NCBI RefSeq assembly: GCF_000717185.1
Contig: NZ_JNYE01000010.1
Span: forward strand, 1-64,000
Length of the DNA: 64,000 nucleotides
Direction of reading: 5' to 3'
Origin: Kitasatospora phosalacinea
Lineage (GTDB): Bacteria > Actinomycetota > Actinomycetes > Streptomycetales > Streptomycetaceae
Below are positions 9,801-17,532 of the stretch, in pieces. The notes under the pieces are model-generated. The model was not told the origin of the DNA and made no database searches. It saw only the letters and a list, made by a program, of their open reading frames with translations. How positions within the stretch are numbered: the first letter of the stretch is position 1; every line of letters begins with the position of its first letter. The position numbers were made by a program, and so were the translations under genes.

Positions 9801-10547
9801 GGTCAGCCGCTTCGGCCGGACGTACTGCTCCTCGTCGCAGTCGATCCGCTCCCGGTCCCGGAGCTCCTGCAGGAACTCCGGGTTCGCCACCCCGATGCCG
9901 CGCCGCAGCCCGTCCAGTGCGGGGAGGACCACCGCGGGCAGGAGCGCCGCCCGCACCTCGGGGCCGGTCACGGCCGCGCGCAGCCCGGTGACGGCCGCGG
10001 GGTCGGCGAGGCCCGCCTGGCGCGCGAGGTGGCGGTGCCACAGCCAGCCGGCCAGGTCGGGGTCGGTGCGGGCGCGGTCGGCGAGTCGCCGGTGGTCCTC
10101 GCCGTAGCCGTCGGTCGGCCGTTCGCCGCAGGCGAGTTGCATGGTGCGCAGCCGGTACAGCATCGGCAGCAACACCAGCACGGCGGCCTCCGCCGGGTAC
10201 AGCAGCCCGTCGGCCGAGGTGCCGGGCAGTCGGCCGACGGCGCGCACGAAGCGTCGCACCACGTCCGGGTCCTGCCAGGGGTCGTCGGCCAGCGGCGGAG
10301 CCAACCGGTCGCGCACGCGGGCGAGTTCCTCCGCCGCGCGAACGGTCTGCCACTTCCACGCCTCGGTGTCGCCCCCGGGACGCAGCTGGGACCAGACGGC
10401 GGACTTGAAGACCAATTCGGCCCACTCCTCCGTGGGCGGACCCGGCTCCACGGGGGCGGCGTGGACGTGCACAGTACCGATGCGCGCTGCCTGGACGAGG
10501 TTGTTCACCGCGCTGCCGCTGACCGTGTTGCTGTTCTGCTGCTCCAC
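6864..10547 (-). CDS. Large Hsp90/GHKL-type ATPase conflict-system protein with N-terminal amyloid-like motif
   Basis: 1,227 residues from a GTG at 10547. The GHKL ATPase site is intact: N-box RELYQNALDAC (Glu388, Asn392, Asp395), G1 box DNGVGMG (441-447) and G2 box SRFGIGVLS (488-496), followed by GTTIRLYLD. Ahead of it (about residues 40-340) is an all-helical region reminiscent of the inactive HD-type domain found before Hsp90 modules in actinobacterial NTP-dependent conflict systems; behind it is a roughly 500-residue helical repeat-like tail with recurrent short winged-helix-like units (for example SRDLGIGPADLAARLNAQG-type segments). The first 30 residues read NTVSGSAVNNLVQA then ARIGTVHVHA, resembling the short RHIM-like amyloid signalling motifs at the ends of bacterial NLR-type proteins. 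Family knowledge suggests a defence or signalling role; no toxin or effector gene is adjacent. Its stop lies 9 bp from the convergent glycosyltransferase. Confidence 0.75.
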   Translation of the reverse strand: MEQQNSNTVSGSAVNNLVQAARIGTVHVHAAPVEPGPPTEEWAELVFKSAVWSQLRPGGDTEAWKWQTVRAAEELARVRDRLAPPLADDPWQDPDVVRRFVRAVGRLPGTSADGLLYPAEAAVLVLLPMLYRLRTMQLACGERPTDGYGEDHRRLADRARTDPDLAGWLWHRHLARQAGLADPAAVTGLRAAVTGPEVRAALLPAVVLPALDGLRRGIGVANPEFLQELRDRERIDCDEEQYVRPKRLTLLTALAHALALENTALPEIVADHLGIEDPVVLSQLHATLRASSWGGSRELPVLKAECHHQAVVEALREYIDHADELLHAVQRTLDPEVTGLPLRLSAANVAPVPGAFKETARFRLDERRMQALLMGVQLYRDRDLAVRELYQNALDACRYRRARADFLARDRLGVEDSGYRGEITFEQGIDAQGRPYLQCRDNGVGMGEAELRGVFSKAGERFAEQQELRQEREKGRPAPPPVELYPNSRFGIGVLSYFMLGERMTVTTCRMDPENRCGPELEASIYGPGHLFPIKPTGAARTVPGTTIRLYLDQEVLPEDWSAVNVLERLLGIAEFETVATHGEHVVRWEPRQLRQRADHVDRRGGVSAAGKLVPWEGAPPGAQVIWCERGGDLLVDGLYISSVASRSDTEAQPTIDVSGVVVNLTGPYSPKNLSVDRTTILDDVSETLHALLRPAARALVEDDHGLLTDSWLSAVSDEDPWLADLLTSTVRQVVSTAPPSSFLELVSRGGFYGTDRKFVPRSDHSQRFPPLPTEMNSLPWPWLLWRLLAHRPNPWSAALTDAVPELDRIGCLLPALPSDQLVLDHLLDNSTAPAPGHVVNRGSALTYVFKMQPLLPKPLSVVAQRLRELRIRDWWDSLPVSVSELRAMRGAVSDGVQLMRALDLTVTDEVTAIAAAYQRIPALSVDGYIFDRGSNGTLEPGAPVPLGYLAAMSRAAGHSMVEMARQLVDLGLSIDPAGIPDHITSPTAVLLSRDFDNAAPWVDQSVTPNHLLRSAVLSGRSLAETVRTFEDLGYSCPPLGDLPVTEFLPLVSRFFPPEGGRLPIRHTLDMSSPLFLAIAQWIARRSAESSTFPEGSTADGALMHLFRDLGMSNELVTDSVPFAALLSAARDLGIGPADLAARLNAQGLPTSCVELPFDLPQHTASRLWGMAAHTVRHSPHVPLMAAVELKAPLPRVAEWLRVLGHDAPDPVALIREAIPFVPLAEG

Positions 10548-10619
10548 CCGCGCCTGGCTCCCCTCCGGACTGGGACGACGAGCGTACCGGCCCGCGAGGG
10601 GACATGACGAACAGTCAGC

Positions 10620-11336
10620 CTATGCGCTCCGGCGCAGCACCAGGGTCACGAAGCCGAGCGCCTCCCGCTGCCCGCCCAGCCACTGCTCGCGGTCGTCGGC
10701 CGCCGCCCGGAGGGCCCGGTCGCGGTCGGGGCCGGGCGGTCGGTCGAGGGCCCAGTCGGTGAGGGAGCCGGTGCGGGCCCAGGCGTAGGCGTCGAGTTCG
10801 GTGCGGCTGGAGGTGTGTCCGGCGACGGGCAGCCAGCCGGCGTCCCGGATCGCGGCGACCGTCCCGGCCAGGTCGCGGGCGGCGGGCGCGGGTTCGCGTT
10901 CCCGGTAGGGCTCGCCGAGCAGCACCGCGCCGCCCGGGGCGAGCAGCGGGCCGATCGCGGCGAGGGCCGGGGCGGGACCGCCGAAGGTGCGGGTCGCGCC
11001 GATGCACAGGACGGCGTCGAAGGGCTCGGCGGTGGTGAACTCCCGTGCGTCGCGGTGGTGCAGGCCGAGCCGCCGGTCGACGCCGAGCTGCTGCGCGGTG
11101 CGCAGGGCGGTGCGCAGCGCCCCCGGGTCGGTGTCCACGCCGACCGCCCGCAGGGCGGGGTGCGCGGCCAACGCCCGTACCAGCCAAGGGCCTTCGCCGC
11201 AGCCGAGGTCGAGCAGCCGCCCGTCCTCGCGGCCGCGCAGCAGCCGCGCCAGCAGGTGGTGCACCGCCCCGTCGGAGAGGGGTGCGGCGATCGGGTGGTC
11301 GTGGTGCGCGATCCGCGAGACCTCGTGACGCTCCAT
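10620..11336 (-). CDS. SAM-dependent methyltransferase (class I)
   Basis: 238 residues from the ATG at 11336. A class I Rossmann methyltransferase: motif I is LLDLGCGEGPWLV, the acidic loop after strand 2 is VGVDTDPGAL, motif II is HHRDAREF, and FDAVLCIGATRTFGG with LLAPGGAVLLGEPY are the later strands. The LGEPYRE loop is common in enzymes annotated as SAM-dependent small-molecule methyltransferases. Substrate unknown. It sits between the HpnB-like glycosyltransferase (ends upstream at 11366, 29 bp away on the same strand) and the Hsp90-type gene (73 bp downstream), so the three could be co-transcribed, though the functions show no evident link. Confidence 0.85.
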   Translation of the reverse strand: MERHEVSRIAHHDHPIAAPLSDGAVHHLLARLLRGREDGRLLDLGCGEGPWLVRALAAHPALRAVGVDTDPGALRTALRTAQQLGVDRRLGLHHRDAREFTTAEPFDAVLCIGATRTFGGPAPALAAIGPLLAPGGAVLLGEPYREREPAPAARDLAGTVAAIRDAGWLPVAGHTSSRTELDAYAWARTGSLTDWALDRPPGPDRDRALRAAADDREQWLGGQREALGFVTLVLRRSA

Positions 11337-11365
11337 CGTGGGATCCTGCCCGCCCCGGCCGGGGG

Positions 11366-12529
11366 CTACTCGGCGCGCTGCGGCTGCGGGTAGGTGCGCC
11401 CCTTCCAGGCGGCGCCGCGGCCGCGCCAGTGCTGGACGGCGGAGTCGACGGTCATCAGCAGGTACAGCAGCGCGGTGAACGGCAGCAGCGGCGCGGCGGC
11501 CGCGGGCTGCCCGTAGTAGCGGAGCATCGGCAGGTACGTCCCGGCCATGACGGCCCACCCGGCCAGTCCCGCCCCGGCGGTCCACCACGCCCCGGCCGCG
11601 GCCCCGGCCAGCGCGGCCACCGGCGGCACCAGGTAGACCAGCGCGAGGCCCGCCACCGTCCCGGCCAGCAGCAGCGGCGAGTAACGGAGTTGGGCGTACG
11701 CGCTGCGCGAGACCATCCGCCACAGCGGGCCCAGGCCGGGGTACGGGCGGACGGAGTCGACCAGGTCCGCGAGGCCGAGCCACGTCCGGCCGCCGGTGCG
11801 CTTGACCGCGCGGGCCAGCGACACGTCGTCGATGACGGCGCCGCGGATCGCCGCGACCCCGCCCGCCCGCTCCAGCGCGGAGCGCCGCACCAGCGAGCAG
11901 CCGCCGGCCGCGGCGGCCGTCCGGGAACGGGGGCGGTTGGAGCGGCGGAAGGGGTACAGCTGGGCGAAGAAGTACACGAACGCGGGGACGACCAGCCGCT
12001 CCCAGCGGGTGGCGACCCGCAGCCGGGCCATCTGCGAGACCAGGTCGAGGCCGCCTCCCTCGCCCGCCGCGACCAGGGCCCGCAGCGAGCCCGGACGGTG
12101 CGCGATGTCGGCGTCGGTCAGCAGCAGCCACTCGGCCTCCGGGGCCTGCTCGACGCCGTGCCGCAGCGCCCACAGCTTGCCGGTCCAGCCCTCGGGCAGC
12201 GGCGGGGGAGTGGTGACCGCCAGCTCCAGCCCGCCGGTGCGCCGCGCCAGCTCCCGGGCGAGCCCGCCGGTGCCGTCGGTGCTGTGGTCGTCGACCAGCA
12301 CCACCCGGGCCCGCCCCGGGTACTCCTGGGCGAGCAGGCTCGGCAGCGACACCGGCAGCACCCCCGCCTCGTCCCGCGCCGGGACCAGCACCACCACCGA
12401 CGGCCAGGACACGGGCTCGCCGCCCCCGCGCGGCAACCGCTGATCGGTCCGCCAGAACCCCCCGTGGCACAGCGCCAACCACACCCACACCAGCAACGAC
12501 ACCACCGAGACCCACCACAGGACCGTCAC
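11366..12529 (-). CDS. Membrane-anchored GT2 glycosyltransferase (HpnB-like)
   Basis: 387 residues from a GTG at 12529 (the frame is open far upstream only by base composition). An N-terminal membrane helix (VSVVSLLVWVWLALCHGGFW) precedes a GT2/GT-A domain: VVVLVPARDEAGVLP, VVLVDDHSTDGTGG (first Asp pair), GWTGKLWALRHGV, LLLTDADIAHRPGSL (DAD metal site), and VIDDVSLARAVKRTGGRTWLG. Three or four C-terminal membrane helices close the protein. The GWTGKLWA and TDADI wording matches the hopanoid-associated HpnB group, but no hopanoid genes are present in this window, so lipid-linked sugar transfer is the safe description. It lies upstream of and co-directional with the methyltransferase. Confidence 0.82.
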   Translation of the reverse strand: MTVLWWVSVVSLLVWVWLALCHGGFWRTDQRLPRGGGEPVSWPSVVVLVPARDEAGVLPVSLPSLLAQEYPGRARVVLVDDHSTDGTGGLARELARRTGGLELAVTTPPPLPEGWTGKLWALRHGVEQAPEAEWLLLTDADIAHRPGSLRALVAAGEGGGLDLVSQMARLRVATRWERLVVPAFVYFFAQLYPFRRSNRPRSRTAAAAGGCSLVRRSALERAGGVAAIRGAVIDDVSLARAVKRTGGRTWLGLADLVDSVRPYPGLGPLWRMVSRSAYAQLRYSPLLLAGTVAGLALVYLVPPVAALAGAAAGAWWTAGAGLAGWAVMAGTYLPMLRYYGQPAAAAPLLPFTALLYLLMTVDSAVQHWRGRGAAWKGRTYPQPQRAE

Positions 12530-12606
12530 CCGGGCAGTCTGCCCGATCCGCCCCGACCCACCCCCGAGGCACGACGGGAGCCCGCGGCGGTTCGGAGTTC
12601 CGCGGG

Positions 12607-13374
12607 TCAGACCCGGGCGGGGGCCGTCAGCAGTGCGCCCTGCGGGTACGCGAGCGCTTCGGGCCGGAGGGCGGACGGGCGTCCGGAGTGCAGGACGGTG
12701 AGGGTGCCGTTGCCGGGGCGGGTCTCGGGGCCGAGGCGGCGGAGGGTCTGGGCGGCGATCGCGTCCGCGGAGCCGTGCAGCCGGGCGGGGCCGGTGAGGG
12801 CGGCGGCGATCCGGTCGTCGATCAGTTCGTAGTGGGTGCAGCCCAGGACCACGTCGGTGGTCGCGGCGGGGGTGCGGGCGGCGGCGGAGGCGACGGCGGC
12901 GGCGATCGCGTCCTCGTCGGCCCGTTCCACGGCTTCGGCCAGTCCGGGGCAGGCCACTTCGTGGACCTCCGCGCCGCCGCCGAACTCGCTGATCAGCCCC
13001 TGCTGGTACGCGCTGCCGGTGGTCCGCGAGGTCGCCCAGATCGCCACCACCCCGCCGGCCGCGGCGGCGGGCTTGATCGCGGGCACCGTCCCGATCACGG
13101 GCAGTCCGGGTTCGAACTCGGTCCGCAGCCGGGCCAGCGCGTGCACCGTGGCGGTGTTGCACGCCACCACCAGCGCCTCCGGCCGGTGCTCGGCCGCGGC
13201 CCGGGCGCACGCGAGGGCGTGCGCGGTGATGTCCTCGGGCGTCCGCGGGCCCCAGGGCATGCCGTCGGGGTCGCAGGAGACGACCAGGTCCGCGTCGGGC
13301 CGGGCCCGGCGGATCGCGGCGGCGGCGGCGAGCAGTCCGATTCCGGAGTCCACGAGGGCGATCTTCACGAGCAC
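12607..13374 (-). CDS. murI: Glutamate racemase
   Basis: 255 residues from the GTG at 13374 (GGGG about 9 bases upstream; an in-frame GTG at 13368 would shorten it by two). It interconverts L- and D-glutamate for peptidoglycan. Both catalytic cysteines are visible in their family contexts, VVACNTATVHAL and VVLGCTHYELI, with the Asp-Ser of the first loop in IALVDSGIGLL. Length fits MurI. The protein departs slightly from standard MurI in the N-terminal loop and lacks the usual PYG motif, so a related Asp/Glu racemase is possible. Divergent from the NarK-like gene; the shared 142-bp intergenic region holds TTGACT at about 13443. Confidence 0.85.
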   Translation of the reverse strand: MLVKIALVDSGIGLLAAAAAIRRARPDADLVVSCDPDGMPWGPRTPEDITAHALACARAAAEHRPEALVVACNTATVHALARLRTEFEPGLPVIGTVPAIKPAAAAGGVVAIWATSRTTGSAYQQGLISEFGGGAEVHEVACPGLAEAVERADEDAIAAAVASAAARTPAATTDVVLGCTHYELIDDRIAAALTGPARLHGSADAIAAQTLRRLGPETRPGNGTLTVLHSGRPSALRPEALAYPQGALLTAPARV

Positions 13375-13516
13375 CGACTCTACCCCGTGCCCTCCGGGCG
13401 GGATCCGGGCGGGAGCTGTCGCCGGGGCCCCGGCCTGCTCCGTTTGACTGACAGTACGACCGCCGTACGGGCGCGTTCCCGGACCCCCGCGGCGCGCCCG
13501 CCCAGGGTTGGGTCTC

Positions 13517-14740
13517 ATGGGACAGCTGACAGCATCGAACGAGCAGGTGCCGACCGACGACAAGGTGTCGGGGACGGCCTACACCAACCTGGTGGTCGCC
13601 ACCGTCGGCTTCGCGCTGACCTTCTGGGCCTGGAACCTGATCGCCCCGCTGGCGGGCGAGTTCGACAAGACACTGCACATGTCGTCCTTCGCCCAGTCCT
13701 TCCTGGTCGCGGTGCCGGTGATCGTCGGCTCGCTGGGCCGCGTCCCGGTCGGTGCGCTGACCGACCGCTTCGGGGCGAAGCTGATGTTCCCGCTGATGTC
13801 GGCGCTGACCATCGTCCCGGTGCTGCTGCTGATCCCGGCCCGCAGCTCGTACGGGGCGCTGCTGGCGGTCGGGTTCTTCCTCGGGCTCGGCGGCACCACC
13901 TTCGCGATCGGCGTGCCGCTGGTGAACTCCTGGTTCCCGCCGAGCAAGCGCGGCCTGGGCATCGGCGTGTTCGGGATGGGCATGGGCGGCGTCGCGCTGT
14001 CCGGGTACTTCACGCCGCGGCTGTGGAAGCACGGCCACGACCTGCCGTTCTGGGTGATGGCGATCGCCCTGGCCGTGTACACCGTGGTCTCCTTCTTCCT
14101 GCTGCGCGACCGCCCCGACCGGGTGATCCCCACCGCCTCGCTGGCCTCCCGGCTGGGCCGGGCCGGGAAGCTGCGGGTGACGTGGGAGCTGTCGGCGCTG
14201 TACGCGATCGGGTTCGGCGGCATCGTCGCGTTCGGCGTCTACCTGCCGACGTACCTGAAGACCTGGTACGAGCTGTCGGCGACCGACGCGGGCACCAAGG
14301 CCGCCGGGTTCGCGCTGGTCACGGTCATCTTCCGGCCGTTCGGCGGCTGGCTGTCGGACCGCGTCCACCCGGCCGTGGTGACCTGCTGGGCGCTGGCGGT
14401 CACCGCGCTGTTCGCGATCGTCCAGGCGTTCGACCCGGACCTCAGCCCGATCGGCACGATCGCCTTCCTGGTGATGGCGGCCGGTCTCGGCACCACCAGC
14501 GGATCGGTGTTCGCGCTGGTCGCCCAGGTCACGCCGGTCGCCCAGGTCGGGTCGGTGACCGGCATCGTCGGCGCGATCGGCGGCCTGGGCGGGTTCGTCC
14601 CGCCGCTGGTGATGGGCGCGATCTACAGCGCCAAGGGCAGCTACTCGATCGGGTTCATGCTGCTCTCCGACCTGGCCCTGGCCGGTGCCGTCTACGCGAT
14701 CGGCCGGATGCGCTCCATCCGCCCCACCGCCACCACCTGA
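13517..14740 (+). CDS. MFS nitrate/nitrite transporter, NarK/NasA-like
   Basis: 407 residues from the ATG at 13517. Twelve hydrophobic segments are evident. Segments typical of the nitrate/nitrite porter group are FALTFWAWNLIAPLAGEF (TM1), the loop GRVPVGALTDRFGAK (MFS motif A), GVFGMGMGGVALSGY in TM5 and VGAIGGLGGFVPPLVMG in TM11, where glycine-rich nitrate signatures lie. No nitrate or nitrite reductase genes are adjacent, so the substrate is inferred from family resemblance only. A strong hairpin terminator follows directly. Confidence 0.85.
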   Translation: MGQLTASNEQVPTDDKVSGTAYTNLVVATVGFALTFWAWNLIAPLAGEFDKTLHMSSFAQSFLVAVPVIVGSLGRVPVGALTDRFGAKLMFPLMSALTIVPVLLLIPARSSYGALLAVGFFLGLGGTTFAIGVPLVNSWFPPSKRGLGIGVFGMGMGGVALSGYFTPRLWKHGHDLPFWVMAIALAVYTVVSFFLLRDRPDRVIPTASLASRLGRAGKLRVTWELSALYAIGFGGIVAFGVYLPTYLKTWYELSATDAGTKAAGFALVTVIFRPFGGWLSDRVHPAVVTCWALAVTALFAIVQAFDPDLSPIGTIAFLVMAAGLGTTSGSVFALVAQVTPVAQVGSVTGIVGAIGGLGGFVPPLVMGAIYSAKGSYSIGFMLLSDLALAGAVYAIGRMRSIRPTATT

Positions 14741-14762
14741 CCGCGCCGTCCCCGTACGGCAC

Positions 14763-14800
14763 GGGCCCGCATCCCCGGAACACGGGGGTGCGGGCCCTTT
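14763..14800 (+). terminator. Rho-independent terminator after the NarK-like gene
   Basis: Arms GGGCCCGCATCCCC (14763-14776) and GGGGGTGCGGGCCC (14784-14797) pair over 14 bp with one G-T pair, around a 7-base loop, followed by TTT. It lies between convergent genes and may stop transcription in both directions. Confidence 0.85.
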
Positions 14801-14817
14801 GCCGTTCCGGAGCGGCG

Positions 14818-15900
14818 CTACGCCTGCGCGCCGAGCAGCCGCTGCACCGCCGGTTCCAGGCCGGACAGGATGGTGTCGAAGCGGCGCGTCGAGGTGGTCG
14901 AGTCGACCTGCAGGCGGCTGATCCGCAGCGGGTGCGCGGGCAGCCGCGGGCCCAGCCGGTGGTCGGAGAGGAAGCCGAGCCGGTAGCCGAGGCGGCGCAG
15001 CACCGCGTCCGCCCGCTCGTCGAAGCCGCCGTCCGGGTAGGCGAACGCGGACGGGGCCTCGCCCAGCCAGCGGGTCAGCGCCCGGTGCGCGCCGCTGATC
15101 TCCGCGTGCACGGTCGCCTCGTCGCAGCGCCGCAGCGACGGGTGCCCCAGGGTGTGGTTGCCGACCGCGACGTCCGCGTCCCGCAGCGTGCACAGGTCCT
15201 CGGGGCGCAGCTGCTCCTGGGCCGGGGGGCGGCGGTGCGCGGAGACCCGCAGCTCGGCCAGGCTGCGCCGGCGGTCCGGGTCGGGCATGGCCTTGAGCAG
15301 GGCCAGCACCCGGCCGGGGTCGGCGCCGCCGGGCAGCATCCGGGCCCGGCCGCCGTGCCGGGCCAGGAACGCGGCCTCGTGCCACCAGAACGGCTTCTCG
15401 GTGCCGACCAGCTCGGCGATCACGAACGCGGCCGCCGGGATCCGCCGGGCCACCAGCTCCGGCAGGGCGTGCCGCAGCACGGTGCGGTCCGGGTCGTCGA
15501 AGGTCACCAGCACCGAGCGCGGCGGCAGCGGCCGCCCCTCGGCCAGCGCACGCTCCACGTCCTGCACCGACACCGGGGTGGCCAGCCGCCGCAGCCGGTC
15601 CAGCTGGGCGCCGAACGAGGCCGGGTCGGTGATCCCGTGGTACGCCAGCACGGCCAGGCACTGCGCGGCGCGCGCCCGGAACAGCGGCTGGGCGGGGCTG
15701 AAGCGCAGCCAGCTGCCCCGGTCCCGCTCCCGGGACCGGCGCGGGGCGGCCGCGGTGGACGACGGGCTGGGGCGGGGCGCAGACGGCAGCGGCGGTGGTG
15801 GCGTACGACACGGTTCCCCCCTCGGTCGCCGGCAAGCGGCGTGGCGGTACCGTCGGCAGGCGGAGCCCGGCCTCCGACCCCGGGCGCGGCGGCTCCGCAC
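14818..15900 (-). CDS. NodB-type polysaccharide deacetylase (5' end uncertain)
   Basis: The body is a polysaccharide deacetylase: AVLAYHGITD, VLVTFDDPDRTVL (catalytic/metal Asp pair), GNHTLGHPSLRRC (metal-binding His-x3-His) and SAFAYPDGGFDERAD. This family removes N- or O-acetyl groups from envelope glycans or peptidoglycan. The C terminus (LEPAVQRLLGAQA) looks complete. The 5' end is odd: in this frame the only start of standard type is a GTG at 15900 without ribosome binding site, giving an Arg/Pro-rich 70-residue head. A much better start, GTG at 15811 behind GAGGGGGGAACC, is in another frame, reading MSYATTAAAV and so on. Either the gene starts far upstream or a one-base indel lies near 15,770. 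Confidence 0.75.
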   Translation of the reverse strand: MRSRRARGRRPGSACRRYRHAACRRPRGEPCRTPPPPLPSAPRPSPSSTAAAPRRSRERDRGSWLRFSPAQPLFRARAAQCLAVLAYHGITDPASFGAQLDRLRRLATPVSVQDVERALAEGRPLPPRSVLVTFDDPDRTVLRHALPELVARRIPAAAFVIAELVGTEKPFWWHEAAFLARHGGRARMLPGGADPGRVLALLKAMPDPDRRRSLAELRVSAHRRPPAQEQLRPEDLCTLRDADVAVGNHTLGHPSLRRCDEATVHAEISGAHRALTRWLGEAPSAFAYPDGGFDERADAVLRRLGYRLGFLSDHRLGPRLPAHPLRISRLQVDSTTSTRRFDTILSGLEPAVQRLLGAQA

Positions 15901-16222
15901 CCGAGTGATCTAGCCCGCGGCGGACACTCCCGATTCCGCTCGTCGGACGGCTCCTGGATCGCTCAATGTAGTGGAGACCCACGACGTCCCGGGATGGTTG
16001 TACGCCGGACGGCGAGATTTCGCGGACGGTCCGGAAACGGTCCGAAAGGGACGCGGAAGGCGCCCGGAAGCCCTTGCACGCGGACCGCCGCGGGACGGCC
16101 GCGGGACGGCCGCGGGACGGTCGCGCACGCCTCCGCGGGACGGCCGCGGGACGGCCGGGCCGGGCCGCGCAAGGGCCGGAGGACTGTGGCCCGCTTCCCC
16201 GCACCGGGTTACCGTGGAAGGC
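15901..16222. repeat. Intergenic region with 11-bp tandem repeats
   Basis: This 322-bp gap has no convincing gene. Within it, 16089-16121 holds three head-to-tail copies of CGCGGGACGGC and two further copies follow at about 16134-16157, separated by a degenerate unit. The part near 15,960-16,020 is somewhat less GC-rich and may carry the promoter of the deacetylase gene; I could not fix a -10/-35 pair. Confidence 0.6.
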
Positions 16223-16483
16223 ATGGCAGACACCCGAAGTGACCGCGCCGCTACCCGCTGGTCCGCGCTGTTCGGCGGCTGCGCGCTGCGCCGCCACCAG
16301 CCGCTGCTGGCCCTGGTCGGCCTGCTCTGCGTCGGGATGGGCATCGCGGTGGCGGTGCTGGTCCCGGAGACCGACGGTCCGGCCTGGGTGATGGCGGTGG
16401 CGGGCTGCCTGGCCGCCGGGGTGCTGCTGCTGGTCCGGATCGGCCTCGGCCTGCTCCGCCCGGGCGGCGGCGCCACCCCCTGA
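16223..16483 (+). CDS. Small two-helix membrane protein, function unknown
   Basis: 86 residues from the ATG at 16223 with GGAAGG directly upstream. A positively charged head (residues 1-25, DTRSDRAATRWSALFGGCAL) is followed by two membrane helices: LLALVGLLCVGMGIAVAVLV and WVMAVAGCLAAGVLLLVRIG, joined by a short PETDGPA turn, with a short tail. No family recognised. It stands alone between the deacetylase (divergent) and the second glycan operon (co-directional, 221 bp downstream). Confidence 0.65.
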   Translation: MADTRSDRAATRWSALFGGCALRRHQPLLALVGLLCVGMGIAVAVLVPETDGPAWVMAVAGCLAAGVLLLVRIGLGLLRPGGGATP

Positions 16484-16704
16484 AGCGGCGGGCGGACCGC
16501 CCGGACGACCCCCCGCCGACCGGAAAACGTCCACCAATGGGACAGGACCGGTCGGACCGGCTGATTTTCGGCCTACCTACGCACTTCTTTCACGTTTCAG
16601 GGGCACCAGCCCCACACTTCCCCCTACTGTGATGCGCATCGCCCGCGGCAGCCGCGGGCCGGGGGAGTCACAGGTCCGGTGCGGGGGCACCGCGAGGGGG
16701 ATCC

Positions 16705-17532
16705 ATGGCGAGCACCGCCGCCCAGGCCGGGGGCATCCGGTCGAAGGTCAAGCAGCAGCTGGCCCGCGCGGCAGGACGGGTACCGGGCGAGGGCGCCACC
16801 GTCCTCATCTACCACCGGGTCGGCGGCGGCACCGCCGACGAGCTCGACCTCGCCACCGCCGACTTCACCGCCCAGGCCGACCTGCTCGCCGAGCTCCCGC
16901 CCGGCCGGGTCGTCCCGCTGGACACCGCCGCCGACCGCCTCGGCGCGGGCCTGCGCACCCCCAGCACCGTCCTCACCTTCGACGACGGCTTCGCCGACAC
17001 CTACGAGACGGCCTGGCCGCTGCTGAAGGAACGCGGCCTGCCGTTCACCGTCTACCTGGCCAGCGGCCTGGTCGGCGGCCCGATGCGCTGGGAGGGCTCC
17101 ACCGCCAAGGGCGCCCCCGCCACCGGCCTCAGCTGGGAGCAGCTGCGCGAGATGACCGCCTCCGGGCTGTGCACCGTCGCCAACCACACCCGCAGCCACG
17201 CCCGCCCCGAACTGCTCACCACCGCCGAGCTCGACGCCTGCGGCGACGACGTCGAGGAGCACCTCGGCACCCGCCCCAAGCACTTCGCCTACACCTGGGG
17301 CCGCCCCGTCCCGCACATGGACGCCGCGCTGCGCGCCCGCTTCCGCACCTCCGCCACCGGCCAGGTCGGCCGGAACCTGCCCGGCTACGACCCGGTCCGC
17401 TTCCACCGCGTCCCCGTCCGGCGCACCGACCCGATCGACTTCTTCCGGGCCAAGCTGTACGGCCGCCTCCTCCCGGAGCGCGCCTACGCCCGGATCGTCG
17501 CCACCGCGAAGGCGGTGGGCGCCGGTGCCTGA
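16705..17532 (+). CDS. Polysaccharide deacetylase (NodB fold)
   Basis: 275 residues. NodB motifs: TVLIYHRVG at the first strand, VLTFDDGFADTYETA (catalytic Asp and metal Asp) and NHTRSHARPEL (metal His pair). The arm after residue 180 is shorter than in chitin deacetylases and resembles deacetylases coded in exopolysaccharide clusters. No signal peptide is seen, so either it acts in the cytoplasm on lipid-linked sugars or it is exported otherwise. Start ATG at 16705; GAGGGGG lies about 9 bases upstream. The next gene overlaps by 8 bp, making translational coupling likely. Confidence 0.85.
   Translation: MASTAAQAGGIRSKVKQQLARAAGRVPGEGATVLIYHRVGGGTADELDLATADFTAQADLLAELPPGRVVPLDTAADRLGAGLRTPSTVLTFDDGFADTYETAWPLLKERGLPFTVYLASGLVGGPMRWEGSTAKGAPATGLSWEQLREMTASGLCTVANHTRSHARPELLTTAELDACGDDVEEHLGTRPKHFAYTWGRPVPHMDAALRARFRTSATGQVGRNLPGYDPVRFHRVPVRRTDPIDFFRAKLYGRLLPERAYARIVATAKAVGAGA

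Noticed and set aside
11366..16537. A single minus-strand open frame of more than 1,700 codons
   Set aside because: Only its last 388 codons code a glycosyltransferase; the rest crosses murI, narK and the deacetylase in wrong frames or strands and stays open because of high GC.
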